DNA of 18,043 bases from NCBI GenBank assembly GCA_910584525.1, contig CAJUAT010000053.1, forward strand, positions 1 to 18,043. The letters are read 5' to 3'. This DNA comes from an uncultured Muribaculaceae bacterium (GTDB taxonomy: Bacteria > Bacteroidota > Bacteroidia > Bacteroidales > Muribaculaceae). A program made the translations under genes and the position numbers. Positions 6,081-14,934 of this stretch are shown here, piece after piece. Each line of letters opens with the position of its first letter. The stretch's first letter is position 1. The notes beneath the pieces were generated by a model. That model searched no databases and was not told where the DNA came from. It worked only from the letters and a program-made list of their open reading frames with translations.

Positions 6081-6410
6081 ATGAAAACAGCAAAAAACAA
6101 AATGATGATTCTCAAAGGACGGTTCGTCCTCGCCATGCTCATGGTCCTCTGCTCCGTGGAGTTCGTGAGCGCAGCAGGCAACGGCCTTTCGGGTATCAAC
6201 GAGGCAACCAACATGGTGTCCTCATATTTTGAGCCCGGCGTGAAACTTATCTACGCCATAGGCGCGGTGGTGGGTCTCATAGGGGGTGTAAAATGCTACT
6301 CCAAATGGTCGAGCGGCGACCCCGACACCTCCAAGACCGCCGCGAGCTGGTTCGGTGCCTGTATCTTCCTCATAGTGGCAGCCACAATCCTCAAATCCTT
6401 CTTCCTCTGA
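6081..6410 (+). CDS. traE: TraE, DUF4134 small membrane protein, VirB2-like
   Basis: A 109-residue protein with an N-terminal hydrophobic signal-like segment (14-32, ending VSAAGN), then two further membrane segments (about 55-72 and 90-108) separated by a short loop (SKWSSGDPDTSKTA). The GINEATNM and DPDTSKTAASWFGA stretches are hallmarks of the DUF4134 family. Size and topology after signal cleavage are like VirB2/TrbC pilins, so a pilus or channel subunit role in the envelope is likely but inferred. The stop and the traF start share one base (TGATG). Confidence 0.88.
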   Translation: MKTAKNKMMILKGRFVLAMLMVLCSVEFVSAAGNGLSGINEATNMVSSYFEPGVKLIYAIGAVVGLIGGVKCYSKWSSGDPDTSKTAASWFGACIFLIVAATILKSFFL

Positions 6411-6739
6411 TGCCCGAATACTCTATAAACAAGGGCATAGGTCGCAGTGTGGAATACCGGGGACTGAAAGCGCAATACCTTCTGATATTCGCCGTGGGGC
6501 TACTGTCAATGTTCATACTGTTCGTGGTGATGTACGTCGCGGGGGTGCCCCAGTGGTTCTGCATCGGCTTCACCGCCGTTGCCGCCCCCTCCCTCGTGTG
6601 GCTCACCTTCCGGCTCAACGCCAGATACGGGCAGTACGGACTCATGAAACTCGGCGCGGCAAGATTCCGACCGCGCTACATAATCAACCGCAAGCGTATC
6701 AAACGACTAATAAAGACAAGAAATGCGAAACACGCTTAA
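6410..6739 (+). CDS. traF: TraF, DUF4133 membrane protein, VirB3-like
   Basis: A 109-residue protein starting at the ATG that overlaps the traE stop. An upstream in-frame start at 6293 is rejected because it would lie wholly within traE. The sequence opens MPEYSINKGIGR, then has two hydrophobic segments (about 22-42 and 46-64) and a basic C-terminal half ending in many Arg and Lys. Small two-segment proteins immediately before a VirB4 ATPase are VirB3-like, and the family is DUF4133. It overlaps traG by 17 bases. Confidence 0.87.
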   Translation: MPEYSINKGIGRSVEYRGLKAQYLLIFAVGLLSMFILFVVMYVAGVPQWFCIGFTAVAAPSLVWLTFRLNARYGQYGLMKLGAARFRPRYIINRKRIKRLIKTRNAKHA

Positions 6740-9224
6740 AGCGACTACGCTCGAAAGCAAGCTCCCCATTCTCGCCGTCGAACACGGCTGCATCATCTCA
6801 AAGGACGCCGACATCACGGCGGCCTTTGAGGTGGGGCTCCCGGAGCTGTTCACCGTCACCTCCGCGGAATACGGGGCCATGCACTCGGCATGGTGCAAGG
6901 CCATAAAGGTGCTGCCCCGTTTCTCGGTGGTACACAAGCAGGACATATTCGTCAGCGAGAAATACCGCCCGGAGTTGCAGAAAGAGGGTCTTTCGTTCCT
7001 CGACCGCTCCTTTGAGCGTCACTTCAACGAAAGGCCGTATCTCGACCACCGCTGCTACCTGTTCCTGACCAAGACCACCCGCGAGAGGGCGCGGCAGCAG
7101 AGCAATTTTTCCACACTCTGCCGCGGGCGCATACTCCCGAAGGAACTTGACCACGAGGCCGTCGTGAAGTTCATGGAGTCGGTGGAGCAGTTCGAGCGCA
7201 TCATCAACGACTCCGGCCACATCACCCTGCGCCGTCTGACCGACGGGGAGCTGGTAGGCACTGACACATCTTCGGGACTGATCGAGAAATATATGTCCCT
7301 CTCTATGGATGACGTCGCCTGTCTTGAAGACATAGACCTCTCGGCACAGCAGATGAGGATAGGCGACAATATGCTTTGCCTCCACACCCTGTCGGACACC
7401 GACGACCTGCCGGCCAAGGTCGGCACCGACAACCGCTATGAGCGGTTATCGACCGACCGCTCGGACTGCCGCATGAGCTTCGCGTCACCTGTCGGACTGC
7501 TTCTGCCATGCAACCACATCTATAATCAGTATGTGTTTGTTGACGACCACGACGAGAACCTTGCGAAGTTTGAGAAGACGGCCCGCAACATGAACAGCCT
7601 ATCCAAGTACAGCCGTTCAAACGCTATCAACAAGGAGTGGATAGACCTATATCTCAACGAGGCGCACAGTTACGGGCTGACGTCGGTCAGGGCGCATTTC
7701 AACGTCATGGCGTGGAGCGACGACGCCGAGGAGCTTCGCCGCATCAAGAACGATGTCGGCGGACAGCTCGCCACGATGGGATGTATGCCCAGGCACGACA
7801 CCATCGACTGCCCGACGCTGTTCTGGGCAGGGATGCCCGGCAACGAGGCTGATTTTCCTGCCGAGGAAAGTTTCTACACGTTCATCGAGCCGGCGGCCTG
7901 TCTCTTTACGGCCGAGACAAACTACCGTTCCTCGCTGTCGCCTTTCGGAATAAAGATGGTTGACAGGCTCACCGGGAGACCGGTACACCTCGACATATCG
8001 GATGAGCCGATGAAACGCGGCATAACCACCAACCGCAACAAGTTCATCCTCGGGCCGTCAGGCAGCGGAAAGTCATTCTTCACCAACCATCTGGTGCGCC
8101 AATATTTCGAGCAGGGTGCCCATGTGCTGCTGATTGACACCGGCAACTCGTATGAAGGACTGAGCAACCTTATCCGCAACCGTACACACGGGGAGGATGG
8201 CATATACTACACCTATACGGAGGACAGCCCGATTTCATTCAACCCTTTCTACACCGAAGACGGGGTGTTCGACGTGGAGAAGAAGGACAGTATAAAAACC
8301 CTGCTGCTTACACTCTGGAAGTCGGAAGACGACCATGTGAGCAAGACCGAGAGCGGCGAGCTTGGTTCCGCGCTGTCAATGTTCCTCGACAAGATGCGGT
8401 CAGACGGCAATATAGTCCCGTGTTTCAATTCCTTCTACGAGTTCATGCGCGACGATTACCGGGCTGAAATGGCGCAGCGTCCCATACCTATATATAAACA
8501 GGACTTCGACATCGACAATTTCCTGACCACGCTGAGGCAGTATTACCACGGGGGCCGTTTCGACTTCCTGCTGAACTCCAAGGAGAACATAGACCTGCTC
8601 GGCAAGCGTTTCGTGGTGTTCGAGATTGATTCGATACGCGACAACAAGGAGCTGTTCCCGGTGGTGACGATCATCATAATGGAGGCCTTCATCAACAAGA
8701 TGCGCCGTCTGAAAGGTATCCGCAAGCTCCTTATCGTGGAGGAGGCATGGAAAGCGTTGTCCACCAGTACGATGAGCGAGTACCTCAAATATATGTTCAA
8801 GACGGTTCGCAAGTATTTCGGCGAGGCAGTCGTGGTGACCCAGGAGGTTGACGACATCATATCCTCGCCGGTGGTGAAGGAGACCATAATCAACAATTCC
8901 GACTGCAAGATACTCCTCGACCAGCGAAAGTACATGAACCGCTTTGACCAGATACAGTCGCTGCTCGGACTCACCGACAAGGAGAAGGCCCAGATATTGT
9001 CGATAAACCTCGCCAACAACCCGAACCGGCTTTACAAGGAGGTGTGGATAGGGCTTGGAGGCACACAGTCCGCGGTCTATGCGACCGAGGTCAGCCGTGA
9101 GGAGTATTACTGCTACACCACCGAGGAGACCGAGAAAATCAAGGTGCAGGAAACCGCGCGGAGACTCGGAGGCGACATCGAGGCGGCTATCAAACTTTTA
9201 GCAAACGAAGACAAAGAATTATGA
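6723..9224 (+). CDS. traG: TraG, VirB4-like conjugation ATPase
   Basis: An 833-residue inner-membrane-associated ATPase that powers assembly and substrate transfer of the type IV secretion channel. The N-terminal half has the VirB4/CagE-type region; the C-terminal half has Walker A GPSGSGKS at 444-451 and Walker B LLIVEEA at 669-675, followed by the typical VVVTQEVDDI stretch that senses nucleotide. Length and motif order match the Bacteroidota TraG conjugative-transposon ATPase family. Despite the name it is not the TraG/VirD4 coupling protein, which here is MobC. The start overlaps traF and the stop overlaps the traH start by four bases (ATGA). The gene looks intact. Confidence 0.96.
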   Translation: MRNTLKATTLESKLPILAVEHGCIISKDADITAAFEVGLPELFTVTSAEYGAMHSAWCKAIKVLPRFSVVHKQDIFVSEKYRPELQKEGLSFLDRSFERHFNERPYLDHRCYLFLTKTTRERARQQSNFSTLCRGRILPKELDHEAVVKFMESVEQFERIINDSGHITLRRLTDGELVGTDTSSGLIEKYMSLSMDDVACLEDIDLSAQQMRIGDNMLCLHTLSDTDDLPAKVGTDNRYERLSTDRSDCRMSFASPVGLLLPCNHIYNQYVFVDDHDENLAKFEKTARNMNSLSKYSRSNAINKEWIDLYLNEAHSYGLTSVRAHFNVMAWSDDAEELRRIKNDVGGQLATMGCMPRHDTIDCPTLFWAGMPGNEADFPAEESFYTFIEPAACLFTAETNYRSSLSPFGIKMVDRLTGRPVHLDISDEPMKRGITTNRNKFILGPSGSGKSFFTNHLVRQYFEQGAHVLLIDTGNSYEGLSNLIRNRTHGEDGIYYTYTEDSPISFNPFYTEDGVFDVEKKDSIKTLLLTLWKSEDDHVSKTESGELGSALSMFLDKMRSDGNIVPCFNSFYEFMRDDYRAEMAQRPIPIYKQDFDIDNFLTTLRQYYHGGRFDFLLNSKENIDLLGKRFVVFEIDSIRDNKELFPVVTIIIMEAFINKMRRLKGIRKLLIVEEAWKALSTSTMSEYLKYMFKTVRKYFGEAVVVTQEVDDIISSPVVKETIINNSDCKILLDQRKYMNRFDQIQSLLGLTDKEKAQILSINLANNPNRLYKEVWIGLGGTQSAVYATEVSREEYYCYTTEETEKIKVQETARRLGGDIEAAIKLLANEDKEL

Positions 9225-9919
9225 TTGACCAGATTATTTCGACAGTCGGCGACTTCATGTCGTCACTGTCCCCGACGATAATTTATCGCTACCGGGTTTT
9301 AATGGTGCTGTTATGCGCCTTCAACGCCCTCCTGCTGCTGTTCCTGCTTTTCAGGACTCCGGCCAGTATCCGACGACGTGACAGGTTTTTCCTGTCGGCT
9401 CTTGCCGACATCGTGGCGGACCGTTTCGCCGAAGACGCGGGCAAGGCGTTTTCAAACGCCCTCAATTCCAGATTTCCCGTTGACGACGATACGGACCCGC
9501 GCAATAAAATCAGCGGCAGGTGGCACGTTCCGATTATCGGGATGACTTTGGACATCCGCAAGGAAAGAGGCTTCTGGCGGGCAGACATAGAGGGCCATTA
9601 TTGCGGACACTCATACGCGGACAACACGGTCATGCGCTATCTTGACAACGAGACATTCGACAAGAACTTATATACCGCGCAAGGCAAGAGATACTGGACT
9701 GTCGCATACGACGAACTGCTCGACACCCTTTTCATCCCGGAACTGGATATGACCTTCATCCGTCAGCCGGACACCCCTGTTCCCGATATGCGGGTACAGA
9801 TCATGGATGTGGTATCAGATGAACCGCAGGGACACGAACAGCTCCACGAACCGGATGCCGCGTTTGAAGAACTTTCAGAGACTCCCGGCAGGGAGAACGG
9901 TAACGAGCCGGAAAAATAG
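9221..9919 (+). CDS. traH: TraH-position membrane protein with possible lipocalin-like domain
   Basis: A 232-residue protein with one membrane segment (about 25-46) followed by basic residues (SIRRRDR). Residues about 95-185 (SGRWHVPIIGMTLDI, then FWRADIEGHY, then YWTVAYDELLDTLFIPELDMTFIR) alternate as short beta strands in the manner of lipocalin-like small domains and recall DUF3876, which occurs near this position in related elements. The tail is acidic and disordered. The symbol is given by position between traG and traI. No catalytic motif is visible. It starts within the traG stop (ATGA). Confidence 0.65.
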   Translation: MIDQIISTVGDFMSSLSPTIIYRYRVLMVLLCAFNALLLLFLLFRTPASIRRRDRFFLSALADIVADRFAEDAGKAFSNALNSRFPVDDDTDPRNKISGRWHVPIIGMTLDIRKERGFWRADIEGHYCGHSYADNTVMRYLDNETFDKNLYTAQGKRYWTVAYDELLDTLFIPELDMTFIRQPDTPVPDMRVQIMDVVSDEPQGHEQLHEPDAAFEELSETPGRENGNEPEK

Positions 9920-9925
9920 CGATGT

Positions 9926-10060
9926 ATGAATATACTACGGATAATACTGATAATCATAACGGCCTGTGTCGCCGTTGTCGCCCTCCTCCTGAGACTCGCG
10001 TTGCGGACACTCTCTTTCGGTGTAAGGCTCATAGGAGGATTGGCCTCCAGAATATATTAA
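9926..10060 (+). CDS. Small membrane protein ORF, 44 aa
   Basis: An ATG-initiated frame of 44 codons, six bases after traH and 19 before traI. It starts MNILRIILIIITACVAVVAL, giving one clear membrane helix (about 4-24), then a basic amphipathic tail with RLIGGLASRIY at the end. It fills almost exactly the gap between traH and traI, which is otherwise unusual in this tightly packed operon, and it is too short for normal gene-finding. Small one-helix proteins are common in type IV secretion operons. An overlapping frame from ATG at 9922 is hydrophilic and less convincing. Function unknown. Confidence 0.6.
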   Translation: MNILRIILIIITACVAVVALLLRLALRTLSFGVRLIGGLASRIY

Positions 10061-10079
10061 CGAAAAAAAATAACAAAAC

Positions 10080-10718
10080 ATGGCAAGACTGAAATACATT
10101 ATGGCGGCACTCCTGATGTGCCTTCTTTTCGGCGCGGGGAGGGCAAACGCCCAGTGGACTGTGATTGACCCCTCCAACATCGCCCAGAGCATCGTCAACA
10201 ACTCGAAGTCTCTCGTTCAGGAATCCAAGACGGCGACGCACATGGTGAAGTCGTTTCAGGAGACGGTGAAGATTTACGAGCAGGGAAAGAAATATTACGA
10301 CGCGCTCCGCTCGGTCAACAACCTTGTGCGCGACGCCCGCAAGGTGCAGCAGACAGTCCTGATGCTCGGAGACATAAGCGAGACCTATGTGACCAACTTC
10401 CGCAAGATGCTCACCGACCCCAACTTCACATCATCGGAACTCTCGGCCATAGCCGCCGGGTACACCCGTCTGCTGGAGGAGGCCAACGGTGTCCTCGGAG
10501 AGCTTAAAAACGTTGTGAACATCACAACCATGTCCATGACGGACAAGGACCGCATGGACATAGTGGACCGGTGCTATAAGGAGATGAGCCGCTTCCGCAA
10601 CCTTACGGCGTACTATACCAACAAGAACATCTCCGTGTCCTATCTCCGCGCCAAGAAGAAGGCCGACACCCAGAGGGTCGTGAACCTCTACGGCAAGGGA
10701 GCGCAAAAATACTGGTAG
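10080..10718 (+). CDS. traI: TraI, DUF4141 periplasmic protein, VirB5/TrbJ-like
   Basis: A 212-residue protein with a clear signal peptide (1-24, ending GRANA before QWTV), so it is periplasmic or surface-exposed. The mature N-terminus (WTVIDPSNIAQSIVN) resembles the start of VirB5/TrbJ proteins, and the rest is helical with long amphipathic stretches, as expected for DUF4141. VirB5-type proteins act at the pilus tip or help assemble the channel. The A-rich leader before the start is typical for Bacteroidota. Three bases separate it from traJ. Confidence 0.87.
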   Translation: MARLKYIMAALLMCLLFGAGRANAQWTVIDPSNIAQSIVNNSKSLVQESKTATHMVKSFQETVKIYEQGKKYYDALRSVNNLVRDARKVQQTVLMLGDISETYVTNFRKMLTDPNFTSSELSAIAAGYTRLLEEANGVLGELKNVVNITTMSMTDKDRMDIVDRCYKEMSRFRNLTAYYTNKNISVSYLRAKKKADTQRVVNLYGKGAQKYW

Positions 10719-10721
10719 CCC

Positions 10722-11732
10722 ATGCTTTGCGCTATAGACTTCACAAACCTGCACACTATCCTCCGCTCGCTCTATGACGAGATGATGCCCCTCTGCTCCG
10801 ACATGGCGGGGGTGGCGCAGGGGATAGCCGGACTCGGCGCGCTGTTCTATGTCGCCTACCGCGTATGGCAGTCACTGGCCAGGGCGGAGCCGGTCGATGT
10901 CTTCCCCCTGCTGCGTCCCTTCGCCGTCGGATTCTGCATCATGTTCTTCCCGACAGTGGTGCTCGGCACGATCAATTCCATAATGTCGCCCATAGTTCAG
11001 GGGACCGCCTCCATGCTTGACGGTCAGACACTGGATATGCAGAAATACCGCGAGGAGAAAGACCGGCTCGAATACGAGGCGATGATGCGGGACCCCTCCA
11101 CGGCATACCTTGTGGATGACGCGGAATTCGACCGGCAGATTGACGAGCTGGGCGTGACCGAGGTCGGCACCGCCGCCGGGATGTATATCGAGCGCGGGAT
11201 GTACAAGGTGAAGAAGGCCATTCAGAACTTCTTCCGCGAGTTGCTGGAGCTGCTTTTTCAGGCGGCGTCGCTGACGATAGACACGATAAGGACATTTTTC
11301 CTCATAGTGCTGGCGATACTCGGCCCGATAAGTTTCGCAATATCGGTGTGGGACGGCTTCCAGACCACCCTCGTGCAATGGATATGCAGGTATGTCCAGA
11401 CCTACCTGTGGCTGCCGGTCGCGGATTTGTTCTCCACGATACTGGCGAAAATCCAGGTCCTGATGTTGCAGAACGACATCTCCGAGCTTACCAACAACCC
11501 CAATGCAAACCTTGATTCCAGCAACACCACATATCTGGTTTTCATGATAATAGGAATAATCGGCTACTTCACTATCCCGACTGTCGCGGGCTGGATAATA
11601 CAGGCCGGGGGCATGGGCAGCTACGGAAGGGCCGTCAACAACACCGCGCAACAGGCCGGTTCGGTCGCGGGCAGTCTCGGCGGTGCAGCCGCAGGCAATG
11701 CGGCCGGGCGTTTCAGGAGACTGTTCAAATGA
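10722..11732 (+). CDS. traJ: TraJ, VirB6/TrbL-like polytopic channel protein
   Basis: A 336-residue inner-membrane protein with several hydrophobic segments: about 28-48, 65-88, a cluster in 170-215, and one near 260-290, separated by a long charged loop (about 100-155). The C-terminal end is Gly/Ala-rich (SVAGSLGGAAAGNAAGRFRRLFK), as in VirB6/TrbL proteins. These form the inner-membrane pore through which the relaxase-bound strand passes. Place between traI and traK and length fit the family. Eighteen bases separate it from traK. Confidence 0.9.
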   Translation: MLCAIDFTNLHTILRSLYDEMMPLCSDMAGVAQGIAGLGALFYVAYRVWQSLARAEPVDVFPLLRPFAVGFCIMFFPTVVLGTINSIMSPIVQGTASMLDGQTLDMQKYREEKDRLEYEAMMRDPSTAYLVDDAEFDRQIDELGVTEVGTAAGMYIERGMYKVKKAIQNFFRELLELLFQAASLTIDTIRTFFLIVLAILGPISFAISVWDGFQTTLVQWICRYVQTYLWLPVADLFSTILAKIQVLMLQNDISELTNNPNANLDSSNTTYLVFMIIGIIGYFTIPTVAGWIIQAGGMGSYGRAVNNTAQQAGSVAGSLGGAAAGNAAGRFRRLFK

Positions 11733-11750
11733 AATTCAAACGACGGTTAA

Positions 11751-12374
11751 ATGGAGTTCAAATCGCTTAAAAATATCGAGACCTCCTTCCGGCAGATACG
11801 TCTTTTCGGCATAGTGTTCGTGTCGATGTGCGCTGCGGTGGTTACGGTTGCACTCGTTGCGGTGTTCAACTTCGCCGAAAAGCAGCGGGAGAAAATCTAT
11901 GTCCTCGACAACGGCAAATCGCTGATGCTGGCACTGTCACAGGACATGAGCCAGAACCGCCCGGCGGAGGCGAGGGAACACGTCAGACGCTTTCACGAGC
12001 TGTTCTTCTCGCTGTCACCAGACAAGTCGGCCATAGAGCACAACATAAACCGTGCCCTCATACTCTCCGACAAGAGCGCGTACAACTACTATTCCGACTA
12101 CTCCGAGAAGGGCTATTACAACCGCATAATCTCCGGCAACATCAATCAGGTGTGTATCGTGGACAGCGTTTCGTGCGACTTCGACAACTACCCCTACACG
12201 GCGAGGACCTATGCGCGTCAGATGATTATCCGCCAGAGCAACGTCACCGAGAGAAGCCTTGTGACGGTATGCCGCCTGACAAACTCGTCGCGTTCCGACG
12301 ACAACCCCAACGGATTCATTATCGAGGGATTCAACATTATCGAGAACAAGGATATATCAACTGTAAAAAGATAA
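11751..12374 (+). CDS. traK: TraK, VirB8-like inner-membrane protein
   Basis: A 207-residue bitopic protein: short cytoplasmic N-terminus (MEFKSLKNIETSFRQIRLFG), one membrane helix (about 18-41), and a periplasmic domain with NTF2-like alternation as in VirB8. VirB8-type proteins nucleate assembly of the channel by contacting the VirB9 and VirB10 equivalents, here TraN and TraM. The family is the Bacteroidota conjugative transposon TraK. Stop is six bases before the traL start. Confidence 0.92.
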   Translation: MEFKSLKNIETSFRQIRLFGIVFVSMCAAVVTVALVAVFNFAEKQREKIYVLDNGKSLMLALSQDMSQNRPAEAREHVRRFHELFFSLSPDKSAIEHNINRALILSDKSAYNYYSDYSEKGYYNRIISGNINQVCIVDSVSCDFDNYPYTARTYARQMIIRQSNVTERSLVTVCRLTNSSRSDDNPNGFIIEGFNIIENKDISTVKR

Positions 12375-12379
12375 CGGAT

Positions 12380-12724
12380 ATGAAACTGTCAAAATCAATA
12401 GGACAATACATATATAATAAGATATGGCGCGTACCCAAGGTGACTGTGGGGGATTTCCTCCGCCGAAGGTGCGACGGTATCCCCGAAAACCGGCGTCTCG
12501 CGGTGATTGCCGTGCTGCTGTCGCTGTTCATCCTTGCCGCGTTTTTCGTTTTCGGCAACGCCTGTTACCGTATCGGCCGCGGCCATGCAGCCGGCACACT
12601 TGCGGAGCCAAACCATATTGAGGGCCTCGACATACCGGTAAAGAGTGACGGCGGTTCGCCGGACATGGACAACCAGACAGTATGCGGATATGGCATTGCG
12701 GGATTTGAAAACCAAAATAAGTGA
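12380..12724 (+). CDS. traL: TraL, DUF3989 small membrane protein
   Basis: A 114-residue protein starting at the ATG at 12380, six bases after traK. The longer open frame back to 11828 is discarded because it overlaps traK entirely in another frame. A basic N-terminus (IWRVPKVTVGDFLRRRC) is followed by one membrane helix (about 40-60, AVIAVLLSLFILAAFFVFGN) and a short polar tail. Order and size match DUF3989/TraL, which sits between TraK and TraM in all such operons. Exact role unknown, probably inner-membrane scaffold. The end overlaps traM by 35 bases. Confidence 0.85.
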   Translation: MKLSKSIGQYIYNKIWRVPKVTVGDFLRRRCDGIPENRRLAVIAVLLSLFILAAFFVFGNACYRIGRGHAAGTLAEPNHIEGLDIPVKSDGGSPDMDNQTVCGYGIAGFENQNK

Positions 12725-13898
12725 ATGGCTCGGATCCAAGTCCGAGGCCGAGAGGCAGAAACTGAAGAAATACCTTGTCGTAATACCGGGGGCCTTCCTG
12801 ATTTTCCTCGGCTCCATGTGGCTGATTTTCGGCTCGTACCTGCCCGGTGATGACACCGCCAAGGGAAAGGCCAACATGGAGCTGCCCGAAGGTGACAGCG
12901 ACGGGTTGCAGGGCAACAAGCTGAAGGCACTCGCGGATGAGGCACTCCGGGAGGAAAAGGCAAGACAGGACAGCGTTATACAGGTCTCTATAATGATGTC
13001 GGACTCGATACCGGACAGGGCTGTCCCGGACTCGGCCGCCACTCCGATTGAGCAGTCGGCGCAAAGCTACCGCGAGGTGCAGGAGTCGCTCAACAATTTC
13101 TTTGTGGAGGAGGAGACTCCCGACGCGGAGATTGACGCCCTTAACGAGCGCATCGCGGAGCTTGAGGCGCAGAACGAGGCGGCACGGCAGAATTCCGGTC
13201 AGCCCGACGAGATGGAGATACTGGAACGGTCGTACCAGTTGGCGGCGCAATATATGGGAAACGGCAACAGTCACCCCGGGCCGGTACCCGTCGAGGAGGA
13301 AAAGGGCAAAAGGAATATACAGCCGGTGGCACAGGTCAGCCGCGATGTCGTTTCCTCCCTCAATGCCTCCAATGCCTCCCGGCGGCTGACAACCGCGGTC
13401 GGAATGACAAGAACGGTGAACAAAAACACCATAGCGGCAGTGGTGGCCGGAAACCAGAGTGTTGCAGACGGAGAGAGTGTAAGACTCCGTACCACCGAGG
13501 CCATGTGGGTAGGCAACCGCCTTATTCCCCGTAACACTGCAATCGTCGGGACCGCCCGTATTCAGGGCGAAAGGCTGGAGATTGAAATATCCTCTATCGA
13601 GTGCCAAGGCTCGATATACGAAGTGGAGTTGAAGGTCTATGACTCCGACGGACAGGAGGGCATCAACATCCCCGGCTCCATGGAGTCTGACGCCCTGCAT
13701 GAAATCGGTGCCAACATGGGGTCCACTATGGGCAGCTCAATCAATATTTCCACCAACACCGGGGCGCAGATAGCCTCCGACGTGGGCAGGGGGCTTATCA
13801 ACGGAGTATCGCAGTACCTCACGAAAAAAATGCGCACGGTCAAGGTGTATGTCAAAGCCGGATACCGTGTGATGCTCCACCAGCCCGAAGATATATAA
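12690..13898 (+). CDS. traM: TraM, VirB10-like channel protein
   Basis: A 402-residue protein. The start at 12690 (MALRDLKTKISEW) is preferred over an in-frame ATG at 12645 because it reduces overlap with traL to 35 bases. A membrane helix (about 28-48) follows a charged cytoplasmic tail. Then comes a periplasmic region with a predicted coiled coil (EIDALNERIAELEAQNEA) and a C-terminal domain (about 230-400) of the TraM/VirB10 type, with NTIAAVVAGNQSVADGESVRLR and the GSMESDALHEIGANMG glycine-serine stretch. VirB10-like proteins span the periplasm and gate the outer-membrane pore in response to ATP use. Confidence 0.93.
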   Translation: MALRDLKTKISEWLGSKSEAERQKLKKYLVVIPGAFLIFLGSMWLIFGSYLPGDDTAKGKANMELPEGDSDGLQGNKLKALADEALREEKARQDSVIQVSIMMSDSIPDRAVPDSAATPIEQSAQSYREVQESLNNFFVEEETPDAEIDALNERIAELEAQNEAARQNSGQPDEMEILERSYQLAAQYMGNGNSHPGPVPVEEEKGKRNIQPVAQVSRDVVSSLNASNASRRLTTAVGMTRTVNKNTIAAVVAGNQSVADGESVRLRTTEAMWVGNRLIPRNTAIVGTARIQGERLEIEISSIECQGSIYEVELKVYDSDGQEGINIPGSMESDALHEIGANMGSTMGSSINISTNTGAQIASDVGRGLINGVSQYLTKKMRTVKVYVKAGYRVMLHQPEDI

Positions 13899-13917
13899 CC
13901 ACAACAAACGGACAAAT

Positions 13918-14931
13918 ATGAAAGCAAGAAATATCATCCTTTCAGCCATTGCCGTAATAGGCATGGCAACCCCGGCGTTTGCCAAAGGCACAAAGCCGGT
14001 CAAAGACACCGATAACCATGTGTCGTCTGACACCGGGGCGGTCGCCGAACATGACATAAACGTGTACGGTGAGAACTACACCGACGGCGACAAGTTCAGC
14101 GGTCTGACCCGCAAGGTCGGATTTGACCGCATGATACCGCCTCACGCGCTGGAGGTATGCTATCAAAAGACCACACACATTATCTTCCCCTCGGAGATTG
14201 TATATGTGGACCTCGGAGGGGAGGACATAGTGGCCGGCCTCGCTGACGGCGCGAAAAACGTGTTGCGTGTCAAGTCGGCGTCAAAGTCTTTCAAGTCCGA
14301 GACAAATCTCTCGGTCATCACCGAAGACGGATGCTTTTTCACGTTCAATGTCAAGTTCGCCAAAGAGCCGCTGTTGCTCAACATCGAAATGACCGACTTC
14401 ATCCATGACGGCGAGACGGTGAACCGGCCCAACAATGCGCAGGAGATATATCTCGAAAAATTGGGCAGCGAGTCACCTATGCTTGTAAAACTGATTATGA
14501 AATCAATCCACAAGCAGGACAAGCGCGAGATAAAGCATATCGGCTCCAAGCGTTTCGGGGTGCAGTTCCTCCTGAAATCAATATATGCGAACAACGGTCT
14601 GCTGTATTTCCACACGGAAATCAAGAATACCTCCAACATCCCGTTTGACATAGACTTTGTATCGTTCAAGATTGTGGACAAGAAGGTTATCAAGAGAACC
14701 GCCATGCAGGAGCAGGTATTGGAACCGCTGCGCGCCCAAAACTATGTGACGGTGGTGCATGGCAAATCCTCTGAACGTACCGTATTCGCATTAGAGAAAT
14801 TCACCATTCCCGATGACAAGCAGCTCGTTATCGAGGTCGCCGAGAAAGAAGGCGGCCGGAACCAGTCCTTCGTGGTTGAGAACGAGGATATTGTTAGAGC
14901 CAACGTAATCGACGAACTTTCAATCCAATAA
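13918..14931 (+). CDS. traN: TraN, VirB9-like protein
   Basis: A 337-residue secreted protein with an N-terminal signal peptide (about 1-22, ending TPAFA). The middle (KTTHIIFPSEIVYVDLGGEDIVAG, abbreviated here to its key part THIIFPSEI) and the beta-rich remainder resemble the N-terminal domain of VirB9/TrbG, which joins VirB10 (TraM) and the outer-membrane part of the core complex. This is the Bacteroidota TraN family. An A-rich leader (ACAACAAACGGACAAAT) precedes the start. Three bases separate it from traO. Confidence 0.92.
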   Translation: MKARNIILSAIAVIGMATPAFAKGTKPVKDTDNHVSSDTGAVAEHDINVYGENYTDGDKFSGLTRKVGFDRMIPPHALEVCYQKTTHIIFPSEIVYVDLGGEDIVAGLADGAKNVLRVKSASKSFKSETNLSVITEDGCFFTFNVKFAKEPLLLNIEMTDFIHDGETVNRPNNAQEIYLEKLGSESPMLVKLIMKSIHKQDKREIKHIGSKRFGVQFLLKSIYANNGLLYFHTEIKNTSNIPFDIDFVSFKIVDKKVIKRTAMQEQVLEPLRAQNYVTVVHGKSSERTVFALEKFTIPDDKQLVIEVAEKEGGRNQSFVVENEDIVRANVIDELSIQ

Positions 14932-14934
14932 TCC

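Noticed and set aside
5348..6214. 288-codon minus-strand open frame opposite traD
   Set aside because: Ser/Pro-rich antisense translation of the traD region with no domain; it also runs into traE.
6293..6409. Upstream extension of the traF frame
   Set aside because: It overlaps traE in another frame; the ATG at 6410 overlapping the traE stop gives the family-length protein.
11828..12379. Upstream extension of the traL frame
   Set aside because: It lies wholly within traK in another frame and its translation is Arg/Gln/His-rich shadow sequence; the family start is at 12380.
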